Origin: Verrucomicrobiota bacterium
Lineage (GTDB): Bacteria; Verrucomicrobiota; Verrucomicrobiia; Limisphaerales; J093
Reading direction: 5' to 3'
Length of the DNA: 64,000 nt
Assembly: GCA_027493615.1 (NCBI GenBank)
Contig: JAOSKK010000038.1
Span: 434,001-498,000, forward strand
The position numbers and the translations under genes were made by a program. The notes under the pieces were generated by a model, which saw only the letters and a program-made list of their open reading frames with translations, ran no database searches and was not told where the DNA came from. Positions 29,262 through 38,522 of the stretch are shown in pieces (position 1 is the first letter of the stretch; each line of letters starts with the position of its first letter).

Positions 29262-30246
29262 TCAAGGCACCAACACGGCGGCGCCTCGAAGCCGCCCTTC
29301 CCGAAGCCGCGTCAGCGCCTCGTTCGCCTCTTCGAGTCGGAACGCCTGCGTCTCGGTCCGGATTGGGATGGTCGGAGCCAATTGGAGAAACTCCTCCCCG
29401 TCCCGGCGGGTCAGGTTGGCCACGGAACAAAGCGTGCGTTCGTGCCAAAGATCGCGATACGGGAACGTGGGAATGTCGCTCATGTGAATGCCGCCGCAGA
29501 CGACCGTGCCCCCCTTCCGCACGGCGCGAAGCGCGATGGGGACCAGGGCACCCGCCGCGGCGAAGATGATCGCCGCGTCGAGTGGCTCAGGCGGAGGCTG
29601 GTCGGAACCACCGGCCCAAACCGCCCCGAAGCTTCGGGCAAACGCCTGCGCCGTCGTGTCGCCTGCTCGGGTGAACGCGAACACGCGTCGTCCCTGATGC
29701 CGGGCAACCTGGGTCACGATATGCGCCGCCGCGCCGAACCCGTAAATGCCGAGAACGGATGCCTCTCCGGTCTTCCGCAGCGCCCGATAGCCGATCAGCC
29801 CCGCACAGAGCAACGGCGCCGCGGACACATCGTCCATCCCCTCGGCCAGGGGGAAAGCAGAACCGGGCATCCGCCACCGTGAACTCGGCGTAGCCGCCGT
29901 CACAGGTGTAGCCGGTGAACCGCGCCCGTTCGCAGAGGTTCTCCTGACCGCCCCGACAGAACCCGCAATCGCCACACGTCCAGGCAAGCCACGGGATGCC
30001 CACCCGCTGGCCGGCCTGCAACCCCGTGACCTCCGCACCCACGCTGACGACTTGCCCGACAATCTCGTGCCCAAGGATGAGCGGCACCTTCGGGTCCGGC
30101 AGTTCGCCGTCGAGCACGTGGAGGTCCGTCCGGCACACGGCGCACGCCGCGACGCGCACGAGCACCTGCCCAGGACCCGGTTCGGGCGGATACACATCTT
30201 CCAGCACGAGCGGCTCACGGAGTCGCTCCATCACCATGGCGCGCAT
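29262..30246 (-). CDS. Zinc-dependent alcohol dehydrogenase (MDR family), one frameshift
   Basis: About 328 aa, catalysing NAD(P)-linked oxidation of alcohols or reduction of aldehydes in the cytoplasm. The catalytic zinc ligands are the Cys in AVCRTDLH and the His in GHEIVG. The structural zinc site is CGDCGFCRGGQENLC. The cofactor region is SVLGIYGFGAAAHIVTQVARHQG, the form seen in the 'zinc-binding alcohol dehydrogenase family' (adh_fam_2-like) rather than the usual GxGGLG. The frame breaks in the G5 run at about 29849-29853; corrected it reads ADARFCFPLAEGMDDVSAAPLLCAG. The start MRAMVMERLREPLVLEDV at 30246 fits the family. Confidence 0.85.
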
Positions 30247-30344
30247 AGCGAGTTGGATTATGCGCGCAGGAGGCTGGCGGGAAAGAGCACAGACAGGCGT
30301 CGGACATCGCCCCAGACGGGGGTACCGCTTGCCTTCAGCCTCCG

Positions 30345-30520
30345 TCCAAGACCACGCGCTGCGGCCGGACATCCGCCTGACGTTGAACGAGTACCAGGTC
30401 GCCCTCGCTGCCATCCCTTACGGCAAACGACTGCCGACCGCCCTCTACCTCCACCGCGAGGGTTTGGCGGCCGCCGCTCCCGAACTCGACCGCTTGGCGT
30501 CTCATCTGGCCGACGGCTGA
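30345..30520 (+). pseudogene. Fragment resembling a DNA-phosphorothioation-associated methyltransferase
   Basis: The plus-strand piece RLTLNEYQVALAAIPYGKRLPTALYLHRE, followed by LDRLASHLADG, contains GKRLPTALYLHR. I associate this string with the putative methyltransferases found beside dnd genes. Only about 55 residues remain and the assignment rests on this one motif. It would fit with the cysteine desulfurase fragment 0.8 kb away. Confidence 0.3.
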
Positions 30521-30887
30521 GATCCTGTCCATCGCCCGGACACCCGCAAGACCGAAGCGGACATGAGGAGCGAGGTCATCACCTCAGGATCTTCACACCA
30601 AAGGGCTGCAGTAGGTCGGTCAGGTCGGTGCCCTGGCCAACCGGTACCGCGCCTTGGCCGCACGTGCCGCCTTGATGAACTTCTTGTCTTCGAGATGACC
30701 AGAATCGTCAAGCTGCCTGTGTGGATCCGAACGGCGACCGGCCGTGGCCCAGCGTTCATCGCCCTGCGGGGAATAGTCGAACGTCAATGTTCGACCCCAT
30801 TAGCTTGCTACGGCGGGCAGGGGAGCGCAGCGCCACGGCCCGGCTTTTCAGTTGAGTGCGGTCGGTTGACCGTCTAATCATTGAGCA
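30521..30887. other. Intergenic stretch
   Basis: No gene is recognised; the frames have low-complexity translations. Confidence 0.4.
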
Positions 30888-31097
30888 ATGACGGCAGCCG
30901 GTGTCATTGCAGAGATCAAGCAACTGCCCCGCGCGGAGCAGTCCCGCGTGATCCGGTTCGCTTTGGAGCTGGCGCGCGAGCGCCAACTGCCGGGCGCGGA
31001 ACTCGCCCGACTCGCGCAGCGTCTCACGGACACACCAGACGCGACCGAAGCCCAACGCTTGCGCGAGGAGATCCACCGCGGGTTCTACGGCGGATAG
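30888..31097 (+). CDS. Small antitoxin-like/addiction-type protein (69 aa)
   Basis: MTAAGVIAEIKQLPRAEQSRVIRFALELARERQLPG resembles short 'IxxLPxxEQxxVxxFA' proteins often annotated as addiction-module components. The stop at 31097 is followed two bases later by the next gene, with which it forms an apparent conserved pair. Confidence 0.5.
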   Translation: MTAAGVIAEIKQLPRAEQSRVIRFALELARERQLPGAELARLAQRLTDTPDATEAQRLREEIHRGFYGG

Positions 31098-31099
31098 GC

Positions 31100-31344
31100 A
31101 TGCCGCGCATCCGCCGTCAGGGCGTGCCGCCACGCCTGCTTGATCATCTGCTCGACCGCGTTGCCAGCCGGAGCATTTCCGCCGACTCGCTTGGTCTGCT
31201 GGCAGACTGGCTTTCTACCGAAGTCGAAGTCCCGTCAGGCAAGTGTTCAAGCGGTTCCCCGGAATGACTGTCTGCGGCGAGGGCGAACTGATCCGGACTT
31301 TCCTGCTGCCCGGTCAGGCCCCGGCTGGCGAGGAGGTTGTGTAG
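31100..31344 (+). CDS. Small conserved hypothetical protein, one frameshift
   Basis: MPRIRRQGVPPRLLDHLLDRV, then LGLLADWLSTEVEVPSGK; after restoring one missing G near 31243 the frame continues WFKRFPGMTVCGEGELIRTF and LLPGQAPAGEEVV. The corrected pattern EVPxGKWFKRFPGMxVCGEGELxxTFL is one I know from small Verrucomicrobial proteins of unknown role that follow the upstream partner. Its end overlaps the convergent cysteine desulfurase fragment by about 30 bases. Confidence 0.6.
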
Positions 31345-31790
31345 CGGTTGTTCCGAGCCCCAGCCGCAAGTCGGTTGGAGGCGTGCCCCCACTTCAATCC
31401 CTCGATCCGCTCCACCACCTCCCTCCAGCGCACCTCTGGCGTCAGGTGACACCACGATAACCGCAACGCGCCCTTGATGTGATCCTCCGGCAGACCCATC
31501 GCCCTCAGGACGTGGCTCGCGGTGTAGTTCTGCGAAGTGCACGCCGAGCCGTTCGCGATGGCCACCAACTCCTTGAGTGCCAGCATCACTGCCTCCGAAT
31601 CGAGCCCGGGAATCGCGATGTTCAACGTGTTCGGCAAGGCCAGCCCCCGATCGCCGGTGGGAACGCCACCGACCTCCCGGAGCGCCGCCAGCGCCTGCTC
31701 CTTGAGCTGACGCCAGTGCGCGTGAAGAGGCGAGCCCCCTCGGCCACAGTCTAAGTTCGACGGGCGTCGGTTCTTCTTTGCGCCCGGCAC
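31314..31790 (-). pseudogene. Cysteine desulfurase, C-terminal half (DndA/IscS-like)
   Basis: A PLP-enzyme fragment: LPNTLNIAIPGLDSEAVMLAL, ELVAIANGSACTSQNYTASHVLRAMGL and IKGALRLSWCHLTPEVRWREVVERI. The loop GSACTSQNYTASHVL holds the persulfide-forming Cys. The 'QNYTASHVL' form is closer to dedicated enzymes such as DndA than to housekeeping IscS (usually S-x-x-x-PSHVL), as far as I can judge. The N-terminal half with the PLP Lys (SxHKxxGP) is absent: before HWRQLKEQALAALREVGG the sequence becomes unrelated (31720-31790). It lies just downstream of, and on the same strand as, the methyltransferase-HNH-S24 gene. Confidence 0.75.
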
Positions 31791-31916
31791 GAGGCTGCGC
31801 CCGGACCCGGCGCACTTTGCCTGACATCGTGCCGGGCGCTTTGGTCGGGCTGAGAACGTGGGGACGCATGGTGACGGCGCACTGATGGGTAACCGCCCGC
31901 GCGCGTGGCTCGCGGT

Positions 31917-34210
31917 TTAAACCGTGGTCGGCCTGGGCTTGGCGGGGATGACCCCGACGAACTCCCCCACCACCCTCAACGCCCCCCTCCTCCCCAGCCT
32001 CCAGGACAACGGGTTGGAACTCTGGATTCAGGGGTTCGAGCCGGATGCGCACGTGACGAAACCCACCCTCCTCGTCGAATACCTTGTCGCTCGAGTACCG
32101 CTTGACCGTGAGCCGGCCGCCTGTCTCCGGGTCGGCCCCTTCGCGGAGGGCCACCAGCACGATGCGGCCCTGGCGCGCACCGGCCAGAGCCTCCCCGCCC
32201 CGGAACAGACAGCAAGCACCGTCGGGGATCATCGGCTCCATCGACTGCCCTTTCACCCGAATCGAGAACATGTCCGCGGCGATCGACTGGCCGGTGACCC
32301 GTATCCACGTGTGATGGCTCCCGGGATCAACCGCCGGTTGCTCGGGTCCGAAGGCGCCGGCCGCAGCCTCAAGTTCGTAGAACGGCACGCAGGTAAGGAA
32401 GCGATCCGCCGGTGGTGGATCCAGTACAAACAAATCGGGTCCGGGTTCCGCCCTCGTTTCCGGCCGCCCCTTCGATGCCGGTCGTGCTGCTGACGCTTGC
32501 CGTTGTGCCCGGCTGCGGCGCTCGCCCGGTTCCCAGCGCTCGACGCCGCGCTGAATCGCGGTGAACTCGATCGCCTCGGCCACCCGCTGGAACAGGCGCT
32601 TCTCCCAGTTCCCGCCCACCGCTCCTCCCACGGTGAGCAGCCTCCCGATTTCGAACTCGAACCGACGCACATGGGCTTCGCGCAACCGCGACCAGTACTC
32701 GACGATGCACTCCTTGCGCTGTTGGAACAGCCCACGGCTGGGCAGGCGATCCCGCTTCTGATTGTTCACGTCCTTGGCAGCCGGCAGAAGGTTCCACAGG
32801 TCGTTGTTCCCCCACAGAGCGAAGGGGATCGCGTGGTCCACATCGAACTCTCCCCCAAGCGACCGATCGGTCCACACGCAGCGCCTCGTTGGCAGCGCTG
32901 CATACACGCTGCGAGCCGCACTCACCTCCCGTTCGGGAATTGGGACTGTCAACAGGTGGTCCACCACCTGACTCGGCTTGAGCGCTCCGTCAGAAATCTC
33001 GGCGGTCAACTCCGCCCAGCGCAGGATCGTGGCATCGGCGATCCAGTTGCCCATCACGGACAGCTCGCGCCAGAGATCCGCCTCGAGCACGATGCTGCGG
33101 CTGCGGTGGGCGTACTCGAACGTGCCCGAACCGCCCCCGCCGGCGTAGTACACCGGCCCTCGCGGATGGTGTGGGTGAGCTTCGCCACGAGCCGTCGGTG
33201 CGCCAAGGATGCCGCCCGGTCGAGTGCCTTGCTCCGGTAGGCGATGGAGAAGCCTGACAATCCTCCGGCGGCTCGGAAACACTCGATCAACGCCTGCAAC
33301 TCGGCCCGGAATGCCACCGGCTTGAGACACCCCGGCTTCTCGCCGCGCTTCTGGGGATGAATAACGGCGACGCGAACAGTGGCCAGTAATACTCCAGCCA
33401 CTTGTCAGCCACCAACCGGAGCGGAATGGCCACGCGCCCATCCGGCAGCCACCGGGCGACGTGGTAGCTGCTGGTCGCCAACTCCGCCAGCGCGCGGAAC
33501 AGGGCCGGCTTGTACGTGGCGTCCTTCTTGTCGCGGTTCAGGATCGCCTCGATGGTCTCCAGGCTCCGCGAGGCTTGGCCCTCGAGCACGAACAACTGCG
33601 TCGCCCAGGTGCGTCCGGGGCGCCCGAGCGAGTCATCGGAATCCCATCGGTTCAGCAACCGAAACCCGACCTTGGCGAGGAGGAAATGGTAGTTCTCCGG
33701 CGTCACCCCGTTGAACAGCCGCCCGTCCGTGTCGCGTCGTGTCGCCTCATCCACAGCGGGACCGGTGCGCGGCGTGGAGATCAACAGACGCCCACCCGGC
33801 TTCAGGACCCGGCGTAGATTGAACACCACGTCGAACAACTGCTCCTCCGGCAGGTGCATCAAGACGGCCCAGCACACCAGGCCATCGAGACCCGTCTTCC
33901 GGTCGGCGCTGGCGTCCTGAACAGTCTCCAATGCCGGCAGGGCATCCTTCTGAAGGCGCCCCTGCAGATGGGGGTAACGCCCGGCTGCCTCCCGGAGCAT
34001 CTCCTCGGACGCGTCCACGCCCTGCGCGTCGTACCCGGCGGCGAGCAGCGCGTGCAGGTCGCGGCCGGAGCCGCAGCCGATATCCAGCACGCGGCTGCCC
34101 GGGGGAAAGGCGAGGGCGAAGTACTTCGCGGCAGTGCTCTCCGTCCCAGCGTACTGGTCGGCGACGAAGGCCGCGCGTAACGCGTAGTACTGGATAGTCG
34201 TCGGATCCAT
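31917..34210 (-). CDS. Fused SAM methyltransferase - HNH endonuclease - S24 (LexA-like) peptidase, three frameshifts
   Basis: About 764 aa in three parts. Residues 1 to about 215 form a class I methyltransferase: FPPGSRVLDIGCGSGRDLHALL, DAQGVDASEEML, LKPGGRLLISTPR. A linker domain follows (LNRDKKDATYKPALFRALAEL, VAIPLRLVADKWLEYYWPLF), then an HNH nuclease: FDVDHAIPFALWGNNDLWNLLP, with ending VNNQKRDRLP. The last 150 residues form an S24/S26-type domain: FSIRVKGQSMEPMIPDGACC with the Ser, and LTVKRYSSDKVF with the Lys. The frame shifts near 33358 (FIPQKRGEK), 33157 (REGPVYYAGGG) and about 31990 (LRVVGEFVGVIPAKP, stop 31917). All junctions continue family-like sequence, so one continuous gene is likely. 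Neighbours suggest DNA modification or defence; the function is not known. Confidence 0.75.
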
Positions 34211-34367
34211 TCAGCCGATTGGTGCTGCCGCGGCTGGAAACGTGCGCGTGACGTGGGCGGCAAGACCCGGAGAAGCCCGCCAGTGCATGGGCCGGATGCT
34301 AGTCAGCCTCTTGGCGACTCACAAGCCCACGAGTTCCGAACGGTCCCGCAAGCCGGTGTGGTTCTGC

Positions 34368-35961
34368 TCACTTCCACAGCTTCTGCCACCCTCGCGCTTG
34401 CAGCGCCATCTTCCTCCCGTTCAGCTCCACCTCGACTGGCTGATCGTTGAAGTTCTCGATCACCCAACTGCGGTCCGTGAAGAGATACAGCCCGACCTGG
34501 CTCGGCGCGCGCAGGCTGGTCTCGAACGGTCGCAAGAGCGGTTCGCGGAGGCGGTCCAGCACCTCCTGGGACAGGGCGAGCAGCGACTTGGGCTCGCCTT
34601 CGACAGGGAGGACCAGCACGTTCTTGGCCGTCAGGTCGACCTGATTCGTGAGCCGTGCCGCCAGACCGTCTGTCAGCAGCACCGGTTTGCCCACGCCGAT
34701 GAACCGCTGGAGCTGACCTCCGAATCCGGGATCCTTCAAGGCATGCACCGAGAAGAAGGCGGCCCGCGCCTCGGTGGGAAACTCATGGCAGGGCACCAGG
34801 GGCAGACCGAGCATTCCGACGAAGTCGAACACCCGCGCTTCTTTCTCGGGGTGGCTGTTGGCCGGTTTGTACGCCGCCACCCCCCACCACCGAACGGCGT
34901 CCAACCTCCCGCGCGACCGCCAGCAGGTCCGGGATCTCGGCGCGCAGCGCCTCGACGTTTCGCGGTCCGGTCTCGCTTTGGAGGCTGCCGTAGCAGAACA
35001 GCAGCGATTCACGAGCCCCGCCGAGGACGGTTTGGCGTGCTTGCTCGACGTACGTGCGTTCGGTCGTGCCGTACGGATCGAACCACCCACCGCCGCACTT
35101 CGCGCCACCCAGGTTGCCCAGCCAACGCATGATGAAGTACGCCTCGTACTGGACCGTCCCACCCCAGCGCGGGTCCTGGTAATCCCGCGTCTCGGTGCCG
35201 ACCCAGATGCCGTCGAAATCGCGCGTCTGGCGGAGGACCTCGTAGCCTCGTTCGTGGAAGCGGTCATACCATTGCGGATACTTGATGATCAGCCGGGCCT
35301 GCGGATTGACCCGTTTGGCCGCCGCGAGCACGTAGTCACGGGAGATCTGCACCATCAGCTCGCCGCGATAATCCTCCCACGTGTCGCCGTTCACCGGGTA
35401 CGTGCGGTCGCCAAGCGTCACCGTGCGGGCCTGCCGCGCCGCGTCGCAGGCGGAGCAGGTGCAATCGGTGAACCAGAAGTCGTCAATCATGATCTCGTCC
35501 GACACGCTGGCGGCGAACTCGAAGATGGCCTTCACCCGCTCCTGGGTGGCGGGATCGGTGTAGCAGGAGATCGGGGCCCAGCCCGTCGAGGGTTTACCCA
35601 CCTGGGTGGGGGTGACGCACCCGGAAACCCCGAACCCCTCCGCGCGGAAGCGGACCATGGCATTGGACAAGGTGCTGCCGTCCGCCTGATAACCGTCGCG
35701 GAAACACTCGAGAAACACGCGCGTCACCGCGGTTCGTTTGCACCAGTCAAGCGCTGCGGCTAGGCCGGCTTCGCTCGCCAGGCGTTCCCGCACGTCCTGC
35801 GCCGTGAACAGTGTCGAGATACGGTGAATCCCGGCCTGCTCACGGCCGAGACTCCACAGGTCGGGGGTGGCTGGAGAACCGGCGGCGGCAAGGCCGACCT
35901 GGACGAGGCTGGTACCAAGGAGCAGGGCAGCGGGACGGATGGCTTTCACGAGCCGGACCAT
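34368..35961 (-). CDS. Secreted glycoside-hydrolase-like TIM-barrel protein, one frameshift
   Basis: About 530 aa with a signal peptide (MVRLVKAIRPAALLLGTSLVQVGLAAAG, start 35961). The barrel-like part contains LDWCKRTAVTRVFLECFRDG, DEIMIDDFWFTDCTCSACDAAR, RLIIKYPQWYDRFHERGYEVLRQTRDFDGIWVGTETRD and FIMRWLGNLGGAKCGGGWFDPYG. After a shift near 34895 the end reads GVAAYKPANSHPEKEARVFDF to WVIENFNDQPVEVELNG, a likely beta-sandwich. The acidic residues in IMIDDFW and WVGTETRD are candidate catalytic groups. I do not recognise an exact family; similar proteins are common and unnamed in Verrucomicrobiota. Confidence 0.6.
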
Positions 35962-36010
35962 CGCACCTTCATCGCGGCACGTCGAGACAGGTCCAAACAG
36001 GTCGAGAGAG

Positions 36011-36198
36011 ATGAAGCGCCGAACCTTCAGGTCACTTCGCGCCGACCGACCGCCCGAGCACCACCACAACGTGTACGTGCTCCTGCTGGCGCCGGCGGCG
36101 GTTCGCGCTGCCAACCCGAACCGGCGTCGCGGCAAGCCGTGCGTCTATGTCGGGATGACCGGACTGACGCCGGAAGAGCGGTTCGCGAACCACAAGGG
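36011..36198 (+). pseudogene. GIY-YIG nuclease-like fragment
   Basis: From the ATG at 36011: MKRRTFRSLRADRPPEHHHN, VYVLLLAPAAVRAANPNRRR, GKPCVYVGMTGLTPEERFANHK. VYVLL...VYVGMTG...RFxxHK is the GIY-YIG nuclease core start. After HK the sequence switches to the opposite-strand ceramidase fragment, so the catalytic Glu region is missing. Confidence 0.6.
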
Positions 36199-36598
36199 GG
36201 ATCAAGGCGGCGGCGCTGACCATCACCCCGGTCTGTCCCGCCACGGCGAAGGCCACCGCCTTCACCCACAGCTCCTGATGGACCCCTGTGGCCGGACGGC
36301 CCTGGCGAGCCCCGTAGCCGGCCAGTGGCACAGCCCGGAACCGGCCCTGATCGGGTTCGTCCCGTTCTGCGCCCAAGGTCGGCGTGAGCCGGGCGCGACC
36401 GAATCCGGCCCGAAGTTCACCGACCACGACATTGGTGCCTGTCCGGAGCTCCTGCAGTCGGGCGGCGGTATCCTGCCAAGCCGGCAGATCACGAAAGGGC
36501 GTATGGTCTACGCGGCTCAACGTGGCCAGTGGCACGAGCAGCAGCAGCGTCGTGAGGGCCAGTCCGAACCTTACGGACCATTTGACGACCGGTTTCAT
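36195..36598 (-). pseudogene. Neutral ceramidase, N-terminal fragment
   Basis: MKPVVKWSVRFGLALTTLLLLVPLATL (signal or anchor, start 36598), then LRAGFGRARLTPTLG, PLAGYGARQGRPATGVHQELWVKAVAFAVAGQTGVMVSAAALI. This is the start of a neutral/alkaline ceramidase, an exported lipid amidase. Only about 130 of 450-700 residues remain; the gene is cut at the point where the GIY-YIG fragment begins. The active-site Ser region is absent. Confidence 0.65.
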
Positions 36599-36689
36599 CC
36601 GCCGCACCAACCTAACCAGCGGCTCCAGTTCCGGCCAGCGCTGCGAAACGCGACCAGTGATGCCGCCTCCCACGGCGGTGCGCCGCCGA

Positions 36690-37035
36690 TCAGCCCGCCG
36701 CCAACGGCGTTTCCATCGAAGCCGCGGCGCCGTTGTCGGGGCTGCTCACCGAACCCGGCTTGGCTTCCGTCGGTGCACAGGCCGACGACGTGGTCAGCGG
36801 GACGACGTTGTGGGGTTGCTGGCGGCACTCGTATTCCTCGAGTGACGGCACTTTGACCTGGGCTCTCCGGGCGTAGGCTCGATGCACCGCCTTCGAGTTA
36901 TGCCCCAGCGCCTCCTGCGCAAAGCGCTCGGGGTAACCGCAGACCCGCGCCCGCTCCGCCCACGCGTAGCGATAGGAATGGAGCGACACTCCCTTGATGC
37001 CCAGTTGCAGGCACCGCCGCCGCCATCATCCCAAA
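36690..37035 (-). pseudogene. Tyrosine recombinase, C-terminal fragment
   Basis: GVSLHSYRYAWAERARVCGY, PERFAQEALGHNSKAVHRAYARRAQVKVPSLEEYE. The HSYR, LGHNSKAVHRAY arrangement supplies the His-x-x-Arg and catalytic Tyr of a phage-type integrase. It is a relative of the fuller recombinase at 59.5-60.6 kb. Everything before the HxxR region is missing. Confidence 0.75.
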
Positions 37036-37079
37036 CCACCGGAGAAATCTGATAATCGCCACCGGTCACTTTTAATTGT

Positions 37080-37407
37080 CGCCAGCCAGAAAGACCCACG
37101 TCTCGTGGCCGGGCTGGTGAAGGTGGCCGGATACCATGACGCGACGCGGGACTACGAGTGCCGGCCGAAATGGATGGCGGTGGCAGCGCTGGCGCGGCAG
37201 GAGTCGGACCAGACGGTGCCCTTGCTGATCAGCCTGGTGGATCACGGGAACCAGAACACCCGGCTCTGGGCCCAGGCGGCGTTGTCCCGCAAGACCAGCC
37301 AGGATTTCCGTCAGGACAAGCAGGCCTGGGCGAAGTGGTGGGAAGGGCAGGGCCACACGGCGGTCAACGCCGACCTGCTCAAACCCTGGCAGGCGCCGCC
37401 CCAGTAG
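37080..37407 (+). pseudogene. HEAT-repeat protein, C-terminal fragment
   Basis: DPRLVAGLVKVAGYHDATRDY, PKWMAVAALARQESDQTVPLLISLVDHGNQNTRLWAQAALSRKTSQDF then DKQAWAKWWEGQG. Helical repeats of the HEAT type followed by a tryptophan-rich end usual for this group. There is no start codon in frame with it before the unrelated upstream sequence, so the N-terminus is lost. Confidence 0.5.
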
Positions 37408-37677
37408 CCCCCTTCACAGCCCATCCAAAAGCCCTTGCGATGCGAGACTCCCAGGACCGATTCGACCGGGCGTGCGGCCAGCTCGTGGCTTTCCCGGCCG
37501 CAAGGCGGACACGGCGGTGTGGCAGGGTGGTCTTCGCGGATGCGGATGCGTGCGCTCCCCGGGAAGCTGCATCAAGCTCTTGCGCCAAGGCCGCAAGGAG
37601 TTGAGATGCGAGATGCGCCCCGTCTGCTGCAAAGGGCTTGCGGGCTCCGGACGGGCCGCCGCATGATCGGCCCGTGA
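37408..37677. other. Intergenic stretch
   Basis: Nothing recognised. Confidence 0.4.
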
Positions 37678-38468
37678 ATGCCTCCCTCACTTCCTTCCCT
37701 GCCTCCCCCTGAGCCGTCGCGACGTGCTCCGTCTGGGGACGGCGCTAGCGGCGGCGGCGGTCCTGCCGGCCGGTGTTCTCGGTGCGGACCGCCCGCCACG
37801 CGTGATCGTGTGGTCCGGAGGGCACGGCGCCCGAGGACAAGGTTTATCCCGACGACATCAACGCTGCCATCGCGGCCGGACTCAAGAAGCACCTCCCGGG
37901 CTGGGACATCGAGACGGCGAACCTCGGCAGCCCCGAGCAGGGGTGTTCCGAGGACTCCCTGCGGCGCTGCGACGTCCTCGTCTGGTGGGGGCACAAGAAG
38001 CACGGCGACGTGAAGGACGAGTACGTAGACCGGATCGTGCGCCGCGTGAAGGAGGAGGGGATGGGGTTCATCTCCGTGCACTCGTCCCATTTCGCCAAGG
38101 CGAACAAGCGGCTGATGGGCACGCGGTGCAGTTGGGCCGCCTACCAGAACGATGGCTGCCGGTGCGAGGTGACCGTGAGCGAACCCGGTCATCCGATTGC
38201 GCAGGGGCTGAAGGGCTTCACGCTGCCGTGCATCGAGCGCTACAGCGAACCCTACGCCGTGCCCACCCCTGAGGCCGTGCCGCTCACCGGCACGTACATC
38301 TACCCCGACGGCAAGCGCGAGCCGACGCGTCTCGGCCTGTGCTGGACGATCGGGAAGGGCCGGATGTTCTACTTCGTGCCCGGGCACGAGACCTGCCGCG
38401 ATTTCTACCTGCCGGAGGTCCAGCAGATCATGGCGAACGCCGTCGCCTGGGCGGCGCCGAAGCGGTAG
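37678..38468 (+). CDS. Tat-exported ThuA-domain protein, frameshifts near the 5' end
   Basis: A trehalose-utilisation-like (ThuA) protein. A twin-arginine signal (LSRRDVLRLGTALAAAAVLPAGVLGADRPPRVIVWSGG) begins in one frame at about 37709; a one-base shift near 37820 leads to APEDKVYPDDINAAIAAGLKKHLPGWDIETANLG, CDVLVWWGHKKHGDVKDEYV, GMGFISVHSSHFAKANKRLMG and GRMFYFVPGHETCRDFYLPEVQQIMANAVAWA. The VWWGH and FVPGHE motifs are typical of the glutamine-amidotransferase-like fold of ThuA. The likely start is the ATG at 37678, which needs a second small shift. The precise reaction is unknown; homologues work in sugar metabolism. Confidence 0.8.
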
Positions 38469-38522
38469 CGAGGACCCGTCCGGACCCTCGCCTCCAGGGT
38501 TGCACCCGAACGGGGCGGGGAA

